Shown: positions 1 through 9,254, counted from the first letter of the stretch. The stretch: 64,000 bases of DNA from Lachnospiraceae bacterium (GCA_910575565.1 CAJTFL010000003.1:248001-312000); one strand, 5' to 3'. Program-made: numbers and translations. Notes: generated by a model not told the origin, from the letters alone.

Positions 1-68
1 GTGTAATCCAACACGCCATCAAGAGCTTATTGTCTGTGGGGGATTTGGTCTCCGCTTCGCTTCGGTCG

Positions 69-226
69 TTGCTAAACAAGCGCCACTGGCGCTTAGCAAC
101 CCTCGCGGCATTCGCCAAATGCTCGTGCAGGCACGGTACTTGGCTCATTGCTCGCGGAAATAAAAATGTATGGATGAAAATTCGTGCGATCACGATTTTC
201 ACCCATACATTTTCTACTGGCTGAAT
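69..226 (-). repeat. Structured intergenic repeat, family 2 (copy 1)
   Basis: This non-coding stretch holds two hairpins. The outer one pairs AAAATGTATGG (163-173) with CCATACATTTT (203-213) around a GATGAAAAT-type inner stem. The second pairs GTTGCTAA...GCGCC (69-85) with GGCGCTTAGCAAC (89-101). Read on the minus strand it matches the elements at 27399-27554 and, more loosely, 38133-38265: it opens with TTCAGCCAGT, then an AT-rich hairpin, then GCGAG..ATGAGC..AAGT and a GCGAATG motif. It lies downstream of the bile salt hydrolase gene. Bases 1-68 and 227-369 show nothing else recognisable. Function unknown. Confidence 0.6.
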
Positions 227-369
227 TATTATACAAAAATGGACGATTTTGGAAGGGTATTAAAATAGCCGTTCGCTAATTGTCTAATATCAATAATAAA
301 CCCACTTGAAAATTATGCAGTTTTAATCAGAAAATCTGCCGTCCGTTCAATCCAAAACAAACATCCCCA

Positions 370-1344
370 CTAATTTTGCATCCGTATCTGCTCCTCCCCA
401 ATCAGCGGATAGTGGCAAAGCTCCCTTCCTTCCACATCTTCCCTGTACATATCCACCCCGGTTATCTGCCGGTTCCCATAGGAGGTATAGTAATAGATCC
501 CCCGATCCGCATTACAGCAGCTGGTATAAAGGGTTTTCTCATATCCGCCCTCTTCCAGCTCGCAGCAGCCGTTTTGCTGCTCCACCGAGCCAAGGATATG
601 GAAAAATTGGCTCACGCTTTCATCCTCCGAATCCCCCGACACGGAATTCATCTTTACAAACGCCGCCCGGACAAACCTGGACTGGGAGGAAAGATCCCCC
701 GGAAGCCCGATCCCTCCCATGCCCCGGCTGTAAGCCGTAAGGTTCAGCCCCTTGGCGAAAAGGTTTTGGGGCTGCTTTGGGGAAAGGTGCATATAGTTAT
801 TTAGCTGGAACATCAGCTCCGGGAAAGGCGGATCATTGGTCAGCACCCCTACCGGATTATCGTAAACCTTGATTCCCTCCGCCACCGACTCTAACGTAAT
901 CACTTCATTTTTATCGGCAATCATCCAGTGAAGCTTTGCCTCCGGAAGGCGATCGTGAAAAGGGATGCCCACAAGGTTGATCCTCCTCAGATTTTCCCTG
1001 CACTCCTTCACTGTGGCGCATCGCCCAAGGAGCCAGGGAATCAGCTCAAAAGTAGCAATATTCTCCCTTCCTGCCATAGGCTGGCGGTAGCAGGCATTCC
1101 CCACAAAATTAAGCCCTGCCGCCGCCAGCCCCCTTTCGTTTGTCCCGTCATAGTAAAGGGGATAGCCCTGGGCAATATGGGCAATGCCAATCATCCCGTA
1201 ATGCCTGCCCATATCCCCCATATAGCGAAAATGAAACGGGTAATTGCGCGGAGTTACCGTAACCCCTTCCCCATAAGAATACCCATAATCCAATGTCCTG
1301 CCAAAATAGAAATCCCTCGTCTGATAAACCGCTGCCGTGCACAT
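370..1344 (-). CDS. bsh: Choloylglycine hydrolase / bile salt hydrolase
   Basis: This is an Ntn-hydrolase of the linear amide C-N hydrolase (choloylglycine hydrolase) family, which removes glycine or taurine from conjugated bile acids; some relatives cleave penicillin V. The 324-residue length is normal. Cys2 becomes the N-terminal nucleophile after Met removal, with no propeptide. The expected partners are visible: Arg16 and Asp19 in FGRTLD, Asn79 in GLNF, Asn170 in VLTND and Arg223 in SQSRF. The early FGRTLDYGYSY...PRNYPF pattern resembles Gram-positive bile salt hydrolases more than penicillin acylases. There is no signal peptide, so it should be cytoplasmic. The start is supported by GGAGGG about 6 bases upstream. 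The gene stands alone. Bile salt specificity is inferred, not proven. Confidence 0.85.
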   Translation of the reverse strand: MCTAAVYQTRDFYFGRTLDYGYSYGEGVTVTPRNYPFHFRYMGDMGRHYGMIGIAHIAQGYPLYYDGTNERGLAAAGLNFVGNACYRQPMAGRENIATFELIPWLLGRCATVKECRENLRRINLVGIPFHDRLPEAKLHWMIADKNEVITLESVAEGIKVYDNPVGVLTNDPPFPELMFQLNNYMHLSPKQPQNLFAKGLNLTAYSRGMGGIGLPGDLSSQSRFVRAAFVKMNSVSGDSEDESVSQFFHILGSVEQQNGCCELEEGGYEKTLYTSCCNADRGIYYYTSYGNRQITGVDMYREDVEGRELCHYPLIGEEQIRMQN

Positions 1345-1635
1345 AAAAGCCCTCCGTTCCCATACTGCATTGTCTAGATACCGTTTAAAATACTGCTTAA
1401 CCAGGTTTCCTTAATCTAACTTTAATCTAACCTTATTACTATTATTCCTGGTTAATACGGATTTTATCAATATCTCGGCTGGCTTTTTGGGAAAACCATG
1501 CTGCCGCCAGCTCCTGCTGACACACCGCATTTTGGCCATCAAAAAACAAATTGCCGGCTGGGCAGAAAATCATTTTCAAACACACATTGATATGAAAGCG
1601 CCAGCAAGGCGCGCATTCCCCATCTTCCGCTCCAC

Positions 1636-3123
1636 TTACTTCAAATTCGTATACCCCATCAGGCTTCTGTCCACTTCCCGGGCTGCCTCCCGGCCTTCCC
1701 GGATGGCCCACACCACTAAGGACTGTCCCCGGCGCATATCCCCGGCGGCAAACACCTTATCGATATTCGTCTGGTAGCTTCCTTCCCTTACCGCCGCGTT
1801 GCCCCTGCCGTCTAACTCTACCCCAAAGGCATCGGCCACATACTGCTGCGCCCCCAAAAAACCTGCCGCAATCAATACCAAGTCCGCCGCCAGCTCCTGC
1901 TCACTGCCCTCCACAGGCTTCATCACCTTCCGTCCCGTCTCCGGATCCGTTTCCGATGACAGACGGACGGTGATCACCTTGCACACCTTTCCCTCTCCGT
2001 CTTTTACAAATTCCTTTACCGTCGTCTCGTACACCCTGGGGTCGGAGCCGAACACTGCTATGGCCTCCTCCTGGCCGTAATCCGTCTTGCACACCTTAGG
2101 CCATTCCGGCCAGGTATTGTCCTCCCCCCGTTTGTCCGGAAGCTTCGGCATCATTTCCAGCTGGGTTACGGAAGCGCAGCCCTGGCGGATCACCGTGCCT
2201 ACACAGTCGTTTCCCGTATCTCCGCCGCCGATGACCACCACGTGCTTATCCTTCCCGCTGACGAAATTCCCGTCCTCAAAATCAGAATCCAAAAGGCTTT
2301 TCGTCACTCCCTTTAAAAAGTCCACGGCAAACATAATGCCTGTGCCGTCCCTGCCGGGAACGGCGATATCCCTTGGGTTTGAGGCCCCGCAGGCTAAGAT
2401 TACCCGGTCGTAATCCCGCAGAAGCTTATTGGCCTTGTAGTTCCTTCCCACGTCCCCGTTGGTGATAAAGGTAACGCCCTCTTCCTTCATTACCTGGATC
2501 TTCCGGTTAATGACCCACTTTTCCAGTTTCATATTGGGGATCCCGTACATTAAAAGGCCTCCTGCACGGTCGCTGCGCTCAAACACGGTGACGGAATGGC
2601 CCCGCTTATTCAGCTGATCCGCCGCAGCCAGACCTGCGGGTCCTGAGCCTACCACAGCAATCTTTTTCCCGGTGCGAAGCCCTGGCGGGCAGGGGGAAGC
2701 CATCCCCTTTCCGTAAGCTTTTTCCACGATGGCATACTCATTTTCCTTGATCGTAACCGGATCCCCGTTCAGCCCGCAGGTGCAGGCCGCCTCACAGGGC
2801 GCCGGGCAGACCCTGGAAGTAAACTCCGGAAAGTTATTGGTTTTTTTAAGCCGGTAATACGCCTGCTCCCAGTTGCCGGTATAAACAAGGTCGTTCCACT
2901 CTGGAACCAGGTTATTTAGCGGGCAGCCTGACACCATGCCCTTTAATACCATCCCTGACTGGCAGAAGGGGACGCCGCAGTCCATGCACCTGGCTCCCTG
3001 CCTCTGCCGCTCCTTCTCGCTGATGGGGAGATGGAACTCATGATAATGCTTAATCCGCTCCTTTGGCTCAAGGGACGGATTCTCCCTGCGGCCGTAATCC
3101 AAAAAGCCTGTTGATTTTCCCAT
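1636..3123 (-). CDS. gltD: Glutamate synthase (NADPH) small subunit
   Basis: This 495-residue flavoprotein supplies electrons from NAD(P)H to the large subunit, which makes glutamate from glutamine and 2-oxoglutarate. The N-terminal third carries the cysteines that bind [4Fe-4S] clusters (CMDCGVPFCQ, then CPLNNL, CPAPCEAACTCG). A FAD-binding GSGPAGLAAA motif follows near residue 158, and a second dinucleotide site GGGDTGNDC near residue 300. The C-terminal FAD segment ends in GDMRRGQSLVVWAIREGREAA. It lies 18 bases downstream of gltB in the same direction, so the two form an operon. The family assignment is very secure. Confidence 0.96.
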   Translation of the reverse strand: MGKSTGFLDYGRRENPSLEPKERIKHYHEFHLPISEKERQRQGARCMDCGVPFCQSGMVLKGMVSGCPLNNLVPEWNDLVYTGNWEQAYYRLKKTNNFPEFTSRVCPAPCEAACTCGLNGDPVTIKENEYAIVEKAYGKGMASPCPPGLRTGKKIAVVGSGPAGLAAADQLNKRGHSVTVFERSDRAGGLLMYGIPNMKLEKWVINRKIQVMKEEGVTFITNGDVGRNYKANKLLRDYDRVILACGASNPRDIAVPGRDGTGIMFAVDFLKGVTKSLLDSDFEDGNFVSGKDKHVVVIGGGDTGNDCVGTVIRQGCASVTQLEMMPKLPDKRGEDNTWPEWPKVCKTDYGQEEAIAVFGSDPRVYETTVKEFVKDGEGKVCKVITVRLSSETDPETGRKVMKPVEGSEQELAADLVLIAAGFLGAQQYVADAFGVELDGRGNAAVREGSYQTNIDKVFAAGDMRRGQSLVVWAIREGREAAREVDRSLMGYTNLK

Positions 3124-3141
3124 AATTTTCCGTCCCCTTTC

Positions 3142-6100
3142 CTACTGGTTAACATTGGCATAAAATGCCTCGATCTGCGCCTGTTCGCTGCTTAAGCCTT
3201 TTTCTTCCATCTGGACGATGGTATTCATCATGCGCCGGTAATCATGGGGCATGATCTTTTTAAATTTAGGGAGATACTCCCCGAAATGCTCTAAAATCCG
3301 CTTCCCTTTAGCCGATCCTGTACAGGCCACGTGCTCTTCAATCATGGTTTTTAACTCCTGGACATCGTATTTATTGGAGACCTCCTCAAAGGACACCAGG
3401 GACTTATTTAACCGCTTATATAGATCCCGGTTTTCATCCAGCACATAAGCGATGCCGCCGCTCATTCCTGCGGCAAAGTTCTTCCCCGTAGGCCCTAAGA
3501 TCACCACCCGGCCCCCGGTCATATACTCGCAGCCATGGTCGCCTACCCCTTCCACCACTGCGGTAGCCCCGGAATTGCGGACGCAGAACCGTTCTCCCGC
3601 AATGCCGTTGATAAAGGCTTTGCCGCTTGTGGCCCCGTAGAGAGCCACGTTGCCGATAATGATATTTTCCTCTGCCAAAAAGCGGACTCCTGAAGGCGGA
3701 TAGACCATCAGCTTCCCTCCTGACAAGCCTTTGCCAAAGTAGTCATTAGAATCCCCTACCAGCTCCAGGGTAAGGCCCGACGGGATAAAGGCCCCGAAGC
3801 TCTGCCCGCCGGAGCCGCTGCACTTAACGGCAAAGGTATCCTCCGGCAGGCCTTCCGGATACGCCCGGGTAATCTCCGCCCCCAGGATGGTTCCCAGGGT
3901 TCTGTCCACATTGGATACCTGGATGGAAATATTCCGCTTCTGCCTGGAGGCCAGGGCGGATTTCAGCTTTTTCATCAGGATCCGCACATCAACCGTTTCC
4001 TCCAAGCGGAAGTCATATACCTGCTTTTCATGGTATCCGGCCAGCTTCCTTCCCTGGAAAGGGTTGCCTAAGATCCTGCTTAAGTCCACCTTGGCCGCCC
4101 GGTTAAACGGAATCTCCTCTTTTTTCTTTAACAGTTCCGTGCGCCCTACCAGCTCATCCACCGTGCGCATCCCAAGGGCAGCCATATACTCCCTCAGCTC
4201 CTGAGCCACAAACTTCATGAAATTCATCACGTATTCCGGCTTCCCCTTAAAACGCCTGCGCAGTTTGGGATTTTGGGTGGCAATGCCTACCGGGCAGGTA
4301 TCCAGGTTGCACACCCGCATCATCACGCAGCCCAAGGCCACTAAGGGAGCCGTGGCAAAGCCGAATTCCTCCGCCCCCAGCATACAGGCGATGGCCACAT
4401 CCCTTCCGGTCATCAGCTTCCCGTCGGTTTCCAGGATTACCTTGTCCCGAAGGCCGTTCATAATCAGCGTCTGGTGAGCCTCCGCAATCCCTAATTCCCA
4501 AGGAAGGCCCGCATTGTAGATGGAGTTCCTGGGGGCTGCCCCTGTGCCGCCGTCAAAGGAAGAAATCAAAATCACCTGCGCCCCGGCCTTGGCCACCCCG
4601 GCAGCCACCGTGCCCACCCCAGCCTCGGAAACCAGCTTGACGGAAATCCTGGCGCTGGTATTAGCGCTCTTTAAATCATAGATTAACTGAGCCAGATCCT
4701 CGATGGAATAAATGTCATGGTGAGGCGGCGGGGAGATTAAGCCTACCCCCGTGGTGGAATGCCTGGTTTTGGCCACCCAGGGATACACCTTCTGCCCAGG
4801 AAGCTGCCCGCCTTCCCCTGGCTTGGCTCCTTGCGCCATTTTAATCTGGATCTCCTTGGCGCTGACCAGATACCGGGAAGTCACGCCGAACCGCCCGGAA
4901 GCCACCTGCTTGATGGCCGAGCACTTGTTAATCCCGTCAGCCCCGGGAACCAATCGCTCTAAGCTCTCCCCACCCTCGCCGGAATTGGATTTCCCCTGAA
5001 GCTTATTCATGGCAATTGCCAGGGTTTCATGAGCCTCCTGGGAAATGGAGCCGTAGCTCATGGCTCCCGTCTTAAACCGTTTTACGATGGACTCCACGCT
5101 TTCCACCTGATCGATGGGGATGCCCCCGTCCTCCGGGAATTCAAAGTCAATCAGGCTCCTTAAGTTCCGGATCTGGTTTTCCCCGTAAAGGGCATGGGAG
5201 TAAGCTTTAAACAGCTCATAATCCCCTTTCTGCACCGCCTCCTGCAAAAGGTGGATGGTTCTAGGATTATACAGATGCTCCTCCTGCCCTGCCCGCTGCT
5301 TATGGCTGCCTACGCTGTCCAAGGTCAGATCCACATCCAGCCCCAGAGGGTCAAAGGCCGCCGAATGAAGGCTGTCCACGTCATCCTCAATATCCTTAAT
5401 GGCAATCCCCCCTACCCGGCTGACCGTATTGGTAAAATACTGCTCCACCACATCCGCTGATATGCCGATCGCCTCAAAAATCTGCGCTCCCTGGTAGGAT
5501 TGGATGGTAGAAATTCCCATCTTGGAAGCAATCTTTACGATCCCGTGGAGAACCGCCAGGTTATAATCATTTACTGCCGCATAGTAATCCTTATCCAGCA
5601 TCCCCGCATCAATCAAAGCACGGACGGACTCATGGGCCAGGTACGGGCACACGGCGCTGGCCCCATAGCCTAAAAGGGTGGCGAAATGATGCACCTCCCT
5701 TGGCTCCCCGCTTTCTAAGATCAGCGCCACGCTGGTGCGCTTTTTCGTCCGCACCAGGTACTGGTGAAGGGCGGAAACCGCCAAAAGGGATGGGATGGGC
5801 ACACGGTTTTCATCAATGTCCCGGTCGCTTAATACCAGGATGTTTGCCCCGCCCTTATGGGCCCGATCCACCTCCAGGTAAAGGCGCTCAATGGCCTTTT
5901 TTAAGGAAGTATTTTTATAATAGGTAATGGAAATCACTTCCACCTGGAAGCCTTCCTTCTTCATATGCTTGATTTTCAGCAGATCCGTATTGGTCAGGAT
6001 CGGATTGCTGACGCTTAAAATATGGCAGTTCCCTGGCAGATCCTCCAAAAGGTTCCCTTCCTTCCCCACATAAACGGTGGTGGAGGTGACAATCTCCTCC

Positions 6101-7698
6101 CGGATAGCGTCAATGGGCGGGTTGGTCACTTGGGCAAACAGCTGCTTAAAGTAGTTAAACAAAGGCTGATGGAGCTTGGAAAGCACCGCCAGCGGACTGT
6201 CCGCCCCCATGGCGGAAACCGCCTCCGCCCCATTAAGGGCCATGGGCAGAATCATGGTTTTAAACTGCTCATACGTATAGCCATAGGTTTTCTGCAAGCG
6301 GAGCCTGCGGCCATCCTCCAGCTTTTCCACCCCCTTATTGGGGATGGGAAGGCCTGCCAGATCAATCAGCTGGGCGTCCAGCCATTCCCCGTAGGGCTGC
6401 TCCATGGCATACTTTTCCTTTAAATCCTCGTCATTGACCAATTCCCCTTTAACCGTATCCACCAAAAGCATACGCCCTGGCTTCAGCCGATCCTTCCTGA
6501 CTACATGGGACTGGTCAATATCGATAGCCCCTACCTCAGAGGCCAGGATCATATATCCGTCATCAGTAATATAGTACCGGGAAGGCCGCAGCCCATTCCT
6601 GTCCAGGACGGCGCCCACCACATCCCCGTCGGTAAACAGGATGGATGCCGGCCCGTCCCAGGGCTCCATCATGGTGGCGTAATACCGGTAAAAATCCTTT
6701 ACCTCCTGGGGCATGGACTTGTCATGCTCCCAGGGCGCAGGGATGGTGATCATCACCGCCTTGGGAAGCTCCATGCCCCCCATCACCATAAATTCCAGGG
6801 CATTGTCCAGCATGGCGGAATCGGAGCCCTCCTGGCTGATAATGGGCAGCACCTTGTACATATCATTCTTTAAGAAAGCCGTCTCCATGGTTTCTTCCCT
6901 GGCCTTCATCCGATCCACGTTCCCGCGGATGGTATTGATCTCCCCGTTGTGGACGATAAACCGGTAAGGATGGGCACGCATCCAGCTGGGATTGGTATTG
7001 GTGGAAAAGCGGGAATGCACCAAGGCAATGGCCGTCTCATAGTCCGGATCCTGAAGATCCTCAAAAAACAGCCGCAGCTCCCCCACCAGAAACATTCCCT
7101 TGTAGACAATGGTTCTGCTGCTTAGGGACACCACGTAGCTGTCCTCATTGCTCTGCTCAAACACCCGGCGCACCACGTACAGCTTCCGGTCAAACTCCAG
7201 CCCGGCCTGAACATCCAAAGGCTTTTCCACAAAACCCTGGGCGATGTAAGGCATCACATCTGCCGCCCGCTGCCCTAAAATCTCCGGGCAGTTAGGCACT
7301 TCCCGCCAGCCTAAGAAGTTAAGCCCTTCCTTTTTCACAATAATCTCAAACATTTTCTTGGCCTGGTTCCTGGCCAGCTCGTCCTGGGGAAAGAAAAACA
7401 TCCCCACGCCGTACTCCCTCTCCCCGCCAAGGGCAATCCCCAGGGGCTTTGTCACCTTCTTAAAGAATTTGTGGGAGATCTGCAGCATGATCCCTACGCC
7501 GTCCCCCGTCTTCCCTTCCGCATCCTTCCCTGCCCTGTGCTCCAGATTCTCCACGATGTGAAGAGCCTGGTCTACGGTTTTATGGGTTTTTATCCCCTTA
7601 ATGTTGGCAACTGCACCGATACCGCAGTTATCATGTTCAAACCTGGGGTCATACAGGCCCAGGGCGGCATCAGGATTTTTTACCTGGTTGATTTCCAT
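3142..7698 (-). CDS. gltB: Glutamate synthase (NADPH) large subunit
   Basis: This 1518-residue protein is the catalytic subunit of glutamate synthase. A 24-residue propeptide precedes Cys25 (DNCGIGAVA), the amidotransferase nucleophile exposed by processing. Next come the glutamine amidotransferase class II domain (to about residue 430), the central domain, the FMN/3Fe-4S synthase domain with the GGTGAAP substrate segment (residues ~850-1220), and the C-terminal beta-helix GXGXG domain (from ~1270). The cysteines of the 3Fe-4S site are in GCVMMRVCNLDTCPVG. Length and order are canonical. Translation starts at an ATG preceded by AAGGGAAAG. A hairpin with a T-run lies about 130 bases upstream, so this gene probably has its own promoter after it. 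Confidence 0.97.
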   Translation of the reverse strand: MEINQVKNPDAALGLYDPRFEHDNCGIGAVANIKGIKTHKTVDQALHIVENLEHRAGKDAEGKTGDGVGIMLQISHKFFKKVTKPLGIALGGEREYGVGMFFFPQDELARNQAKKMFEIIVKKEGLNFLGWREVPNCPEILGQRAADVMPYIAQGFVEKPLDVQAGLEFDRKLYVVRRVFEQSNEDSYVVSLSSRTIVYKGMFLVGELRLFFEDLQDPDYETAIALVHSRFSTNTNPSWMRAHPYRFIVHNGEINTIRGNVDRMKAREETMETAFLKNDMYKVLPIISQEGSDSAMLDNALEFMVMGGMELPKAVMITIPAPWEHDKSMPQEVKDFYRYYATMMEPWDGPASILFTDGDVVGAVLDRNGLRPSRYYITDDGYMILASEVGAIDIDQSHVVRKDRLKPGRMLLVDTVKGELVNDEDLKEKYAMEQPYGEWLDAQLIDLAGLPIPNKGVEKLEDGRRLRLQKTYGYTYEQFKTMILPMALNGAEAVSAMGADSPLAVLSKLHQPLFNYFKQLFAQVTNPPIDAIREEIVTSTTVYVGKEGNLLEDLPGNCHILSVSNPILTNTDLLKIKHMKKEGFQVEVISITYYKNTSLKKAIERLYLEVDRAHKGGANILVLSDRDIDENRVPIPSLLAVSALHQYLVRTKKRTSVALILESGEPREVHHFATLLGYGASAVCPYLAHESVRALIDAGMLDKDYYAAVNDYNLAVLHGIVKIASKMGISTIQSYQGAQIFEAIGISADVVEQYFTNTVSRVGGIAIKDIEDDVDSLHSAAFDPLGLDVDLTLDSVGSHKQRAGQEEHLYNPRTIHLLQEAVQKGDYELFKAYSHALYGENQIRNLRSLIDFEFPEDGGIPIDQVESVESIVKRFKTGAMSYGSISQEAHETLAIAMNKLQGKSNSGEGGESLERLVPGADGINKCSAIKQVASGRFGVTSRYLVSAKEIQIKMAQGAKPGEGGQLPGQKVYPWVAKTRHSTTGVGLISPPPHHDIYSIEDLAQLIYDLKSANTSARISVKLVSEAGVGTVAAGVAKAGAQVILISSFDGGTGAAPRNSIYNAGLPWELGIAEAHQTLIMNGLRDKVILETDGKLMTGRDVAIACMLGAEEFGFATAPLVALGCVMMRVCNLDTCPVGIATQNPKLRRRFKGKPEYVMNFMKFVAQELREYMAALGMRTVDELVGRTELLKKKEEIPFNRAAKVDLSRILGNPFQGRKLAGYHEKQVYDFRLEETVDVRILMKKLKSALASRQKRNISIQVSNVDRTLGTILGAEITRAYPEGLPEDTFAVKCSGSGGQSFGAFIPSGLTLELVGDSNDYFGKGLSGGKLMVYPPSGVRFLAEENIIIGNVALYGATSGKAFINGIAGERFCVRNSGATAVVEGVGDHGCEYMTGGRVVILGPTGKNFAAGMSGGIAYVLDENRDLYKRLNKSLVSFEEVSNKYDVQELKTMIEEHVACTGSAKGKRILEHFGEYLPKFKKIMPHDYRRMMNTIVQMEEKGLSSEQAQIEAFYANVNQ

Positions 7699-7827
7699 AA
7701 TCTTTCCCTTTCTTTCTCCTCATTATCTCTAAATCTATCTAATCGCACACACGGTTTTGACACTGCTTTGACGGCAAATATTTTTGCGTGTCTGCGGAAA
7801 TGAATTTTCAAACGCGCACTAAAGGGC

Positions 7828-7865
7828 AAAAAAGAAGCTGCCCCTTGCACAGGTAACAGCTTCTT
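7828..7865 (-). terminator. Rho-independent terminator between ptsH and gltB
   Basis: On the minus strand AAGAAGCTG pairs with CAGCTTCTT across a 16-base loop and is followed by a run of T. It would end transcripts coming from ptsH. Because it sits about 130 bases before gltB it could also act as an attenuator of gltBD, but no alternative antiterminator helix was found. Confidence 0.6.
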
Positions 7866-7889
7866 CGCCATACTTAAAATTCTTGTCAC

Positions 7890-8068
7890 GCCTGGCTAGT
7901 ACTGCGTTGCGTAAATAACGGTGAATAGGCGTCTGATGTCTGCGTTAGATGTGAATCCCGCGAAACGAAGGCGTAGTGGTGCTACGTCGAGTTTCGTGGG
8001 ATTTACAGATGACGTAGACAGCGGGTGCATATTCACTGGAATTTACGCAACGCAGTACTAGGCCAGGC
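7890..8068. repeat. 179-bp near-perfect palindrome
   Basis: The two halves of this intergenic stretch are inverted copies of each other. The arms begin GCCTGGCTAGTACTGCGTTG and end in its complement with one extra G. Further paired blocks follow inward (GTAAAT/ATTTAC, GTGAATA/TATTCAC, AATCCC/GGGATT, CGAAAC/GTTTCG) down to a small loop near 7975. It lies between ptsH and the gltBD terminator. It resembles in scale the palindromes at 41.1, 54.6 and 54.95 kb, but its sequence is different. Function unknown. Confidence 0.8.
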
Positions 8069-8123
8069 AGCCTGCCAAGACAAATCCCTGGGATAAAAAA
8101 TAGTAATACGTAAAGCGGCTTAA

Positions 8124-8390
8124 CTACTTCTCCCCTAAACCGTCCTCAATCGCCTTAGTTAACGTCTCTAACGCCTCTGCTTCGTCCTCCCCATCGCAGA
8201 TTAAGTTAATTTCCGTTCCGCACTTAATGCCTGCCGCCATAACGTTTAACACGCTCTTAGCAACAATCCTCTTCTCCCCGCACTCGATAATCACATCACA
8301 TTTGAACTTCATTGCAGTCTGGGATAACACCCCTGCTGGCCTTAAGTGAAGGCCGGATGGATTTACTACTGTCAGTGTTTTGCTTACCAT
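8124..8390 (-). CDS. ptsH: Phosphocarrier protein HPr
   Basis: This 88-residue protein passes phosphate from PEP via enzyme I to sugar-specific PTS enzymes II. The active-site His15 lies in PSGLHLRPAG (Leu replaces the more usual Ala after His). Ser46, the site used by HPr kinase in Gram-positive carbon catabolite control, lies in VAKSVLNVMAAG. Length and layout are those of a stand-alone HPr. It is monocistronic here, with no ptsI next to it, and a good minus-strand promoter lies about 65 bases upstream of the start codon. Some HPr-like Crh proteins lack His15; this one keeps it. Confidence 0.93.
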   Translation of the reverse strand: MVSKTLTVVNPSGLHLRPAGVLSQTAMKFKCDVIIECGEKRIVAKSVLNVMAAGIKCGTEINLICDGEDEAEALETLTKAIEDGLGEK

Positions 8391-8453
8391 AGCTCATTCT
8401 CCTTATCTAATTATTTAATATCCCCAAGATTTTTACAAAATCTTCTGCCTATA

Positions 8454-8482
8454 ATTTTATTACAACTGCCTAGTAATGTCAA
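8454..8482 (-). promoter_or_regulatory. Sigma-A promoter of ptsH
   Basis: On the minus strand TTGACA (8477-8482) and TAAAAT (8454-8459) are separated by exactly 17 bases. A small hairpin, AAGATTTT/AAAATCTT, lies in the leader just downstream. No cre site was recognised. Confidence 0.65.
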
Positions 8483-8583
8483 GGTTTTTGTACAGCGGAA
8501 TCTTGCGCGCAATTTGAACAGGCCGCTTTTCTTATAAAAATATTGCTGCTTGTCCGATGATATGGTAAATTTGCAAAGGAAAC

Positions 8584-8612
8584 TTGACAAAATATGCGTT
8601 AGTGATTATAAT
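8584..8612 (+). promoter_or_regulatory. Consensus promoter of the XRE regulator gene
   Basis: A perfect TTGACA (8584-8589) and a perfect TATAAT (8607-8612) are 17 bases apart. Two related segments, AAGGAAACTTGACA overlapping the -35 box and AAGGAACCTTGTCA at 8621-8634, flank the promoter and look like operator copies for the regulator encoded directly downstream (autoregulation, inferred). Confidence 0.75.
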
Positions 8613-8653
8613 TAAAATGTAAAGGAACCTTGTCAGAATGGAGGAACCCTTAT

Positions 8654-8869
8654 TTGGAAAATCGAGTTGAAGAACTAAGAAAAGGATTAGGTATGAACCA
8701 AGAAGATTTTGCAAAGGCAATTAAAGTTTCAAGACAGACTGTTAGTTCAATAGAAACAGGTAAATACAATCCCTCTTTGGAATTAGCATTTGTAATATCC
8801 AACTTTTTTAACAAATCAATAGAAGAAATTTTTATTTATGAAAGGAGCAAAAATGATGAAAAGAAGTGA
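8654..8869 (+). CDS. Small XRE-family DNA-binding regulator
   Basis: This 71-residue protein is almost entirely one Cro/C1-type helix-turn-helix: NRVEELRKGLGMNQEDFA, then the recognition region VSRQTVSSIETGKYNPSLE, then a short tail IEEIFIYE. Such stand-alone regulators usually pair with a small membrane protein gene, and one follows here, overlapping the stop codon. The TTG start at 8654 is chosen because GGAGG lies 9 bases upstream. An upstream TTG at 8630 would add eight residues but would put the ribosome site inside the gene. It has the strongest promoter seen in the window. Confidence 0.8.
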   Translation: MENRVEELRKGLGMNQEDFAKAIKVSRQTVSSIETGKYNPSLELAFVISNFFNKSIEEIFIYERSKNDEKK

Positions 8870-9109
8870 TTTGATAACTGGTGCTATTTTTTCAATGGTT
8901 GGTATTGTATTTTTTGCGGATTAGCAGGAGCAGGTATTATGCCGGGTATCATGATGCTTTTAAAATATGCTTATTGATCGAATCCAGATCGCAAAACAAA
9001 ATATGCAGAAAAACCAGAAGAAGAAAAAATTGAAATGCATGATAAAAGCATATGGGAATCCATGCCAAGTAGCACGGGAAAACAAATAAATTCCCGATTG
9101 CCTGCTTGA
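8853..9109 (+). pseudogene. Broken small membrane protein, XRE partner
   Basis: The reading frame starts at ATG 8853 after AAAGGAG and overlaps the end of the XRE gene. It encodes MMKRSDLITGAIFSMVGIVF, a membrane helix. A one-base loss near 8920 shifts the frame. The continuation GLAGAGIMPGIMMLLKYAY is in another frame, followed by a TGA at 8975 and then a hydrophilic stretch NPDRKTKYAEKPEEEKIE. The pieces look like one ancestral membrane protein of the kind often found next to such regulators, inactivated by at least two lesions. The lesion positions are inferred from where the sense of the protein moves between frames. Confidence 0.6.
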
Positions 9110-9226
9110 CAAGGAGCCGAAGAGATAATCAAAAAACACAAAAATAACCGCCCTCGCCCGCAAAGCTGAGCAGTTATTTTTACTTTAATATTATGGGGCT
9201 AACCGTCTATCGGTAGTTTCCCAGAG

Positions 9227-9254
9227 AAGCACCTGTTCCAGCAGATGCTTTTTT
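9227..9254 (+). terminator. Rho-independent terminator
   Basis: AAGCACCTG pairs with CAGATGCTT across a 6-base loop and is followed by TTTTTT. It would end the XRE/membrane-protein transcript. It faces the end of the polysaccharide operon, which has no clear terminator of its own. Confidence 0.65.

Noticed and set aside
30..224. 64-codon open frame at the left edge
   Set aside because: It runs through the hairpins of a dispersed intergenic repeat, has no ribosome site and no family resemblance.
7699..7889. Riboswitch or T-box leader before gltB
   Set aside because: No T-box or glutamine-riboswitch motif could be found; the only structure is a simple terminator hairpin better assigned to ptsH.
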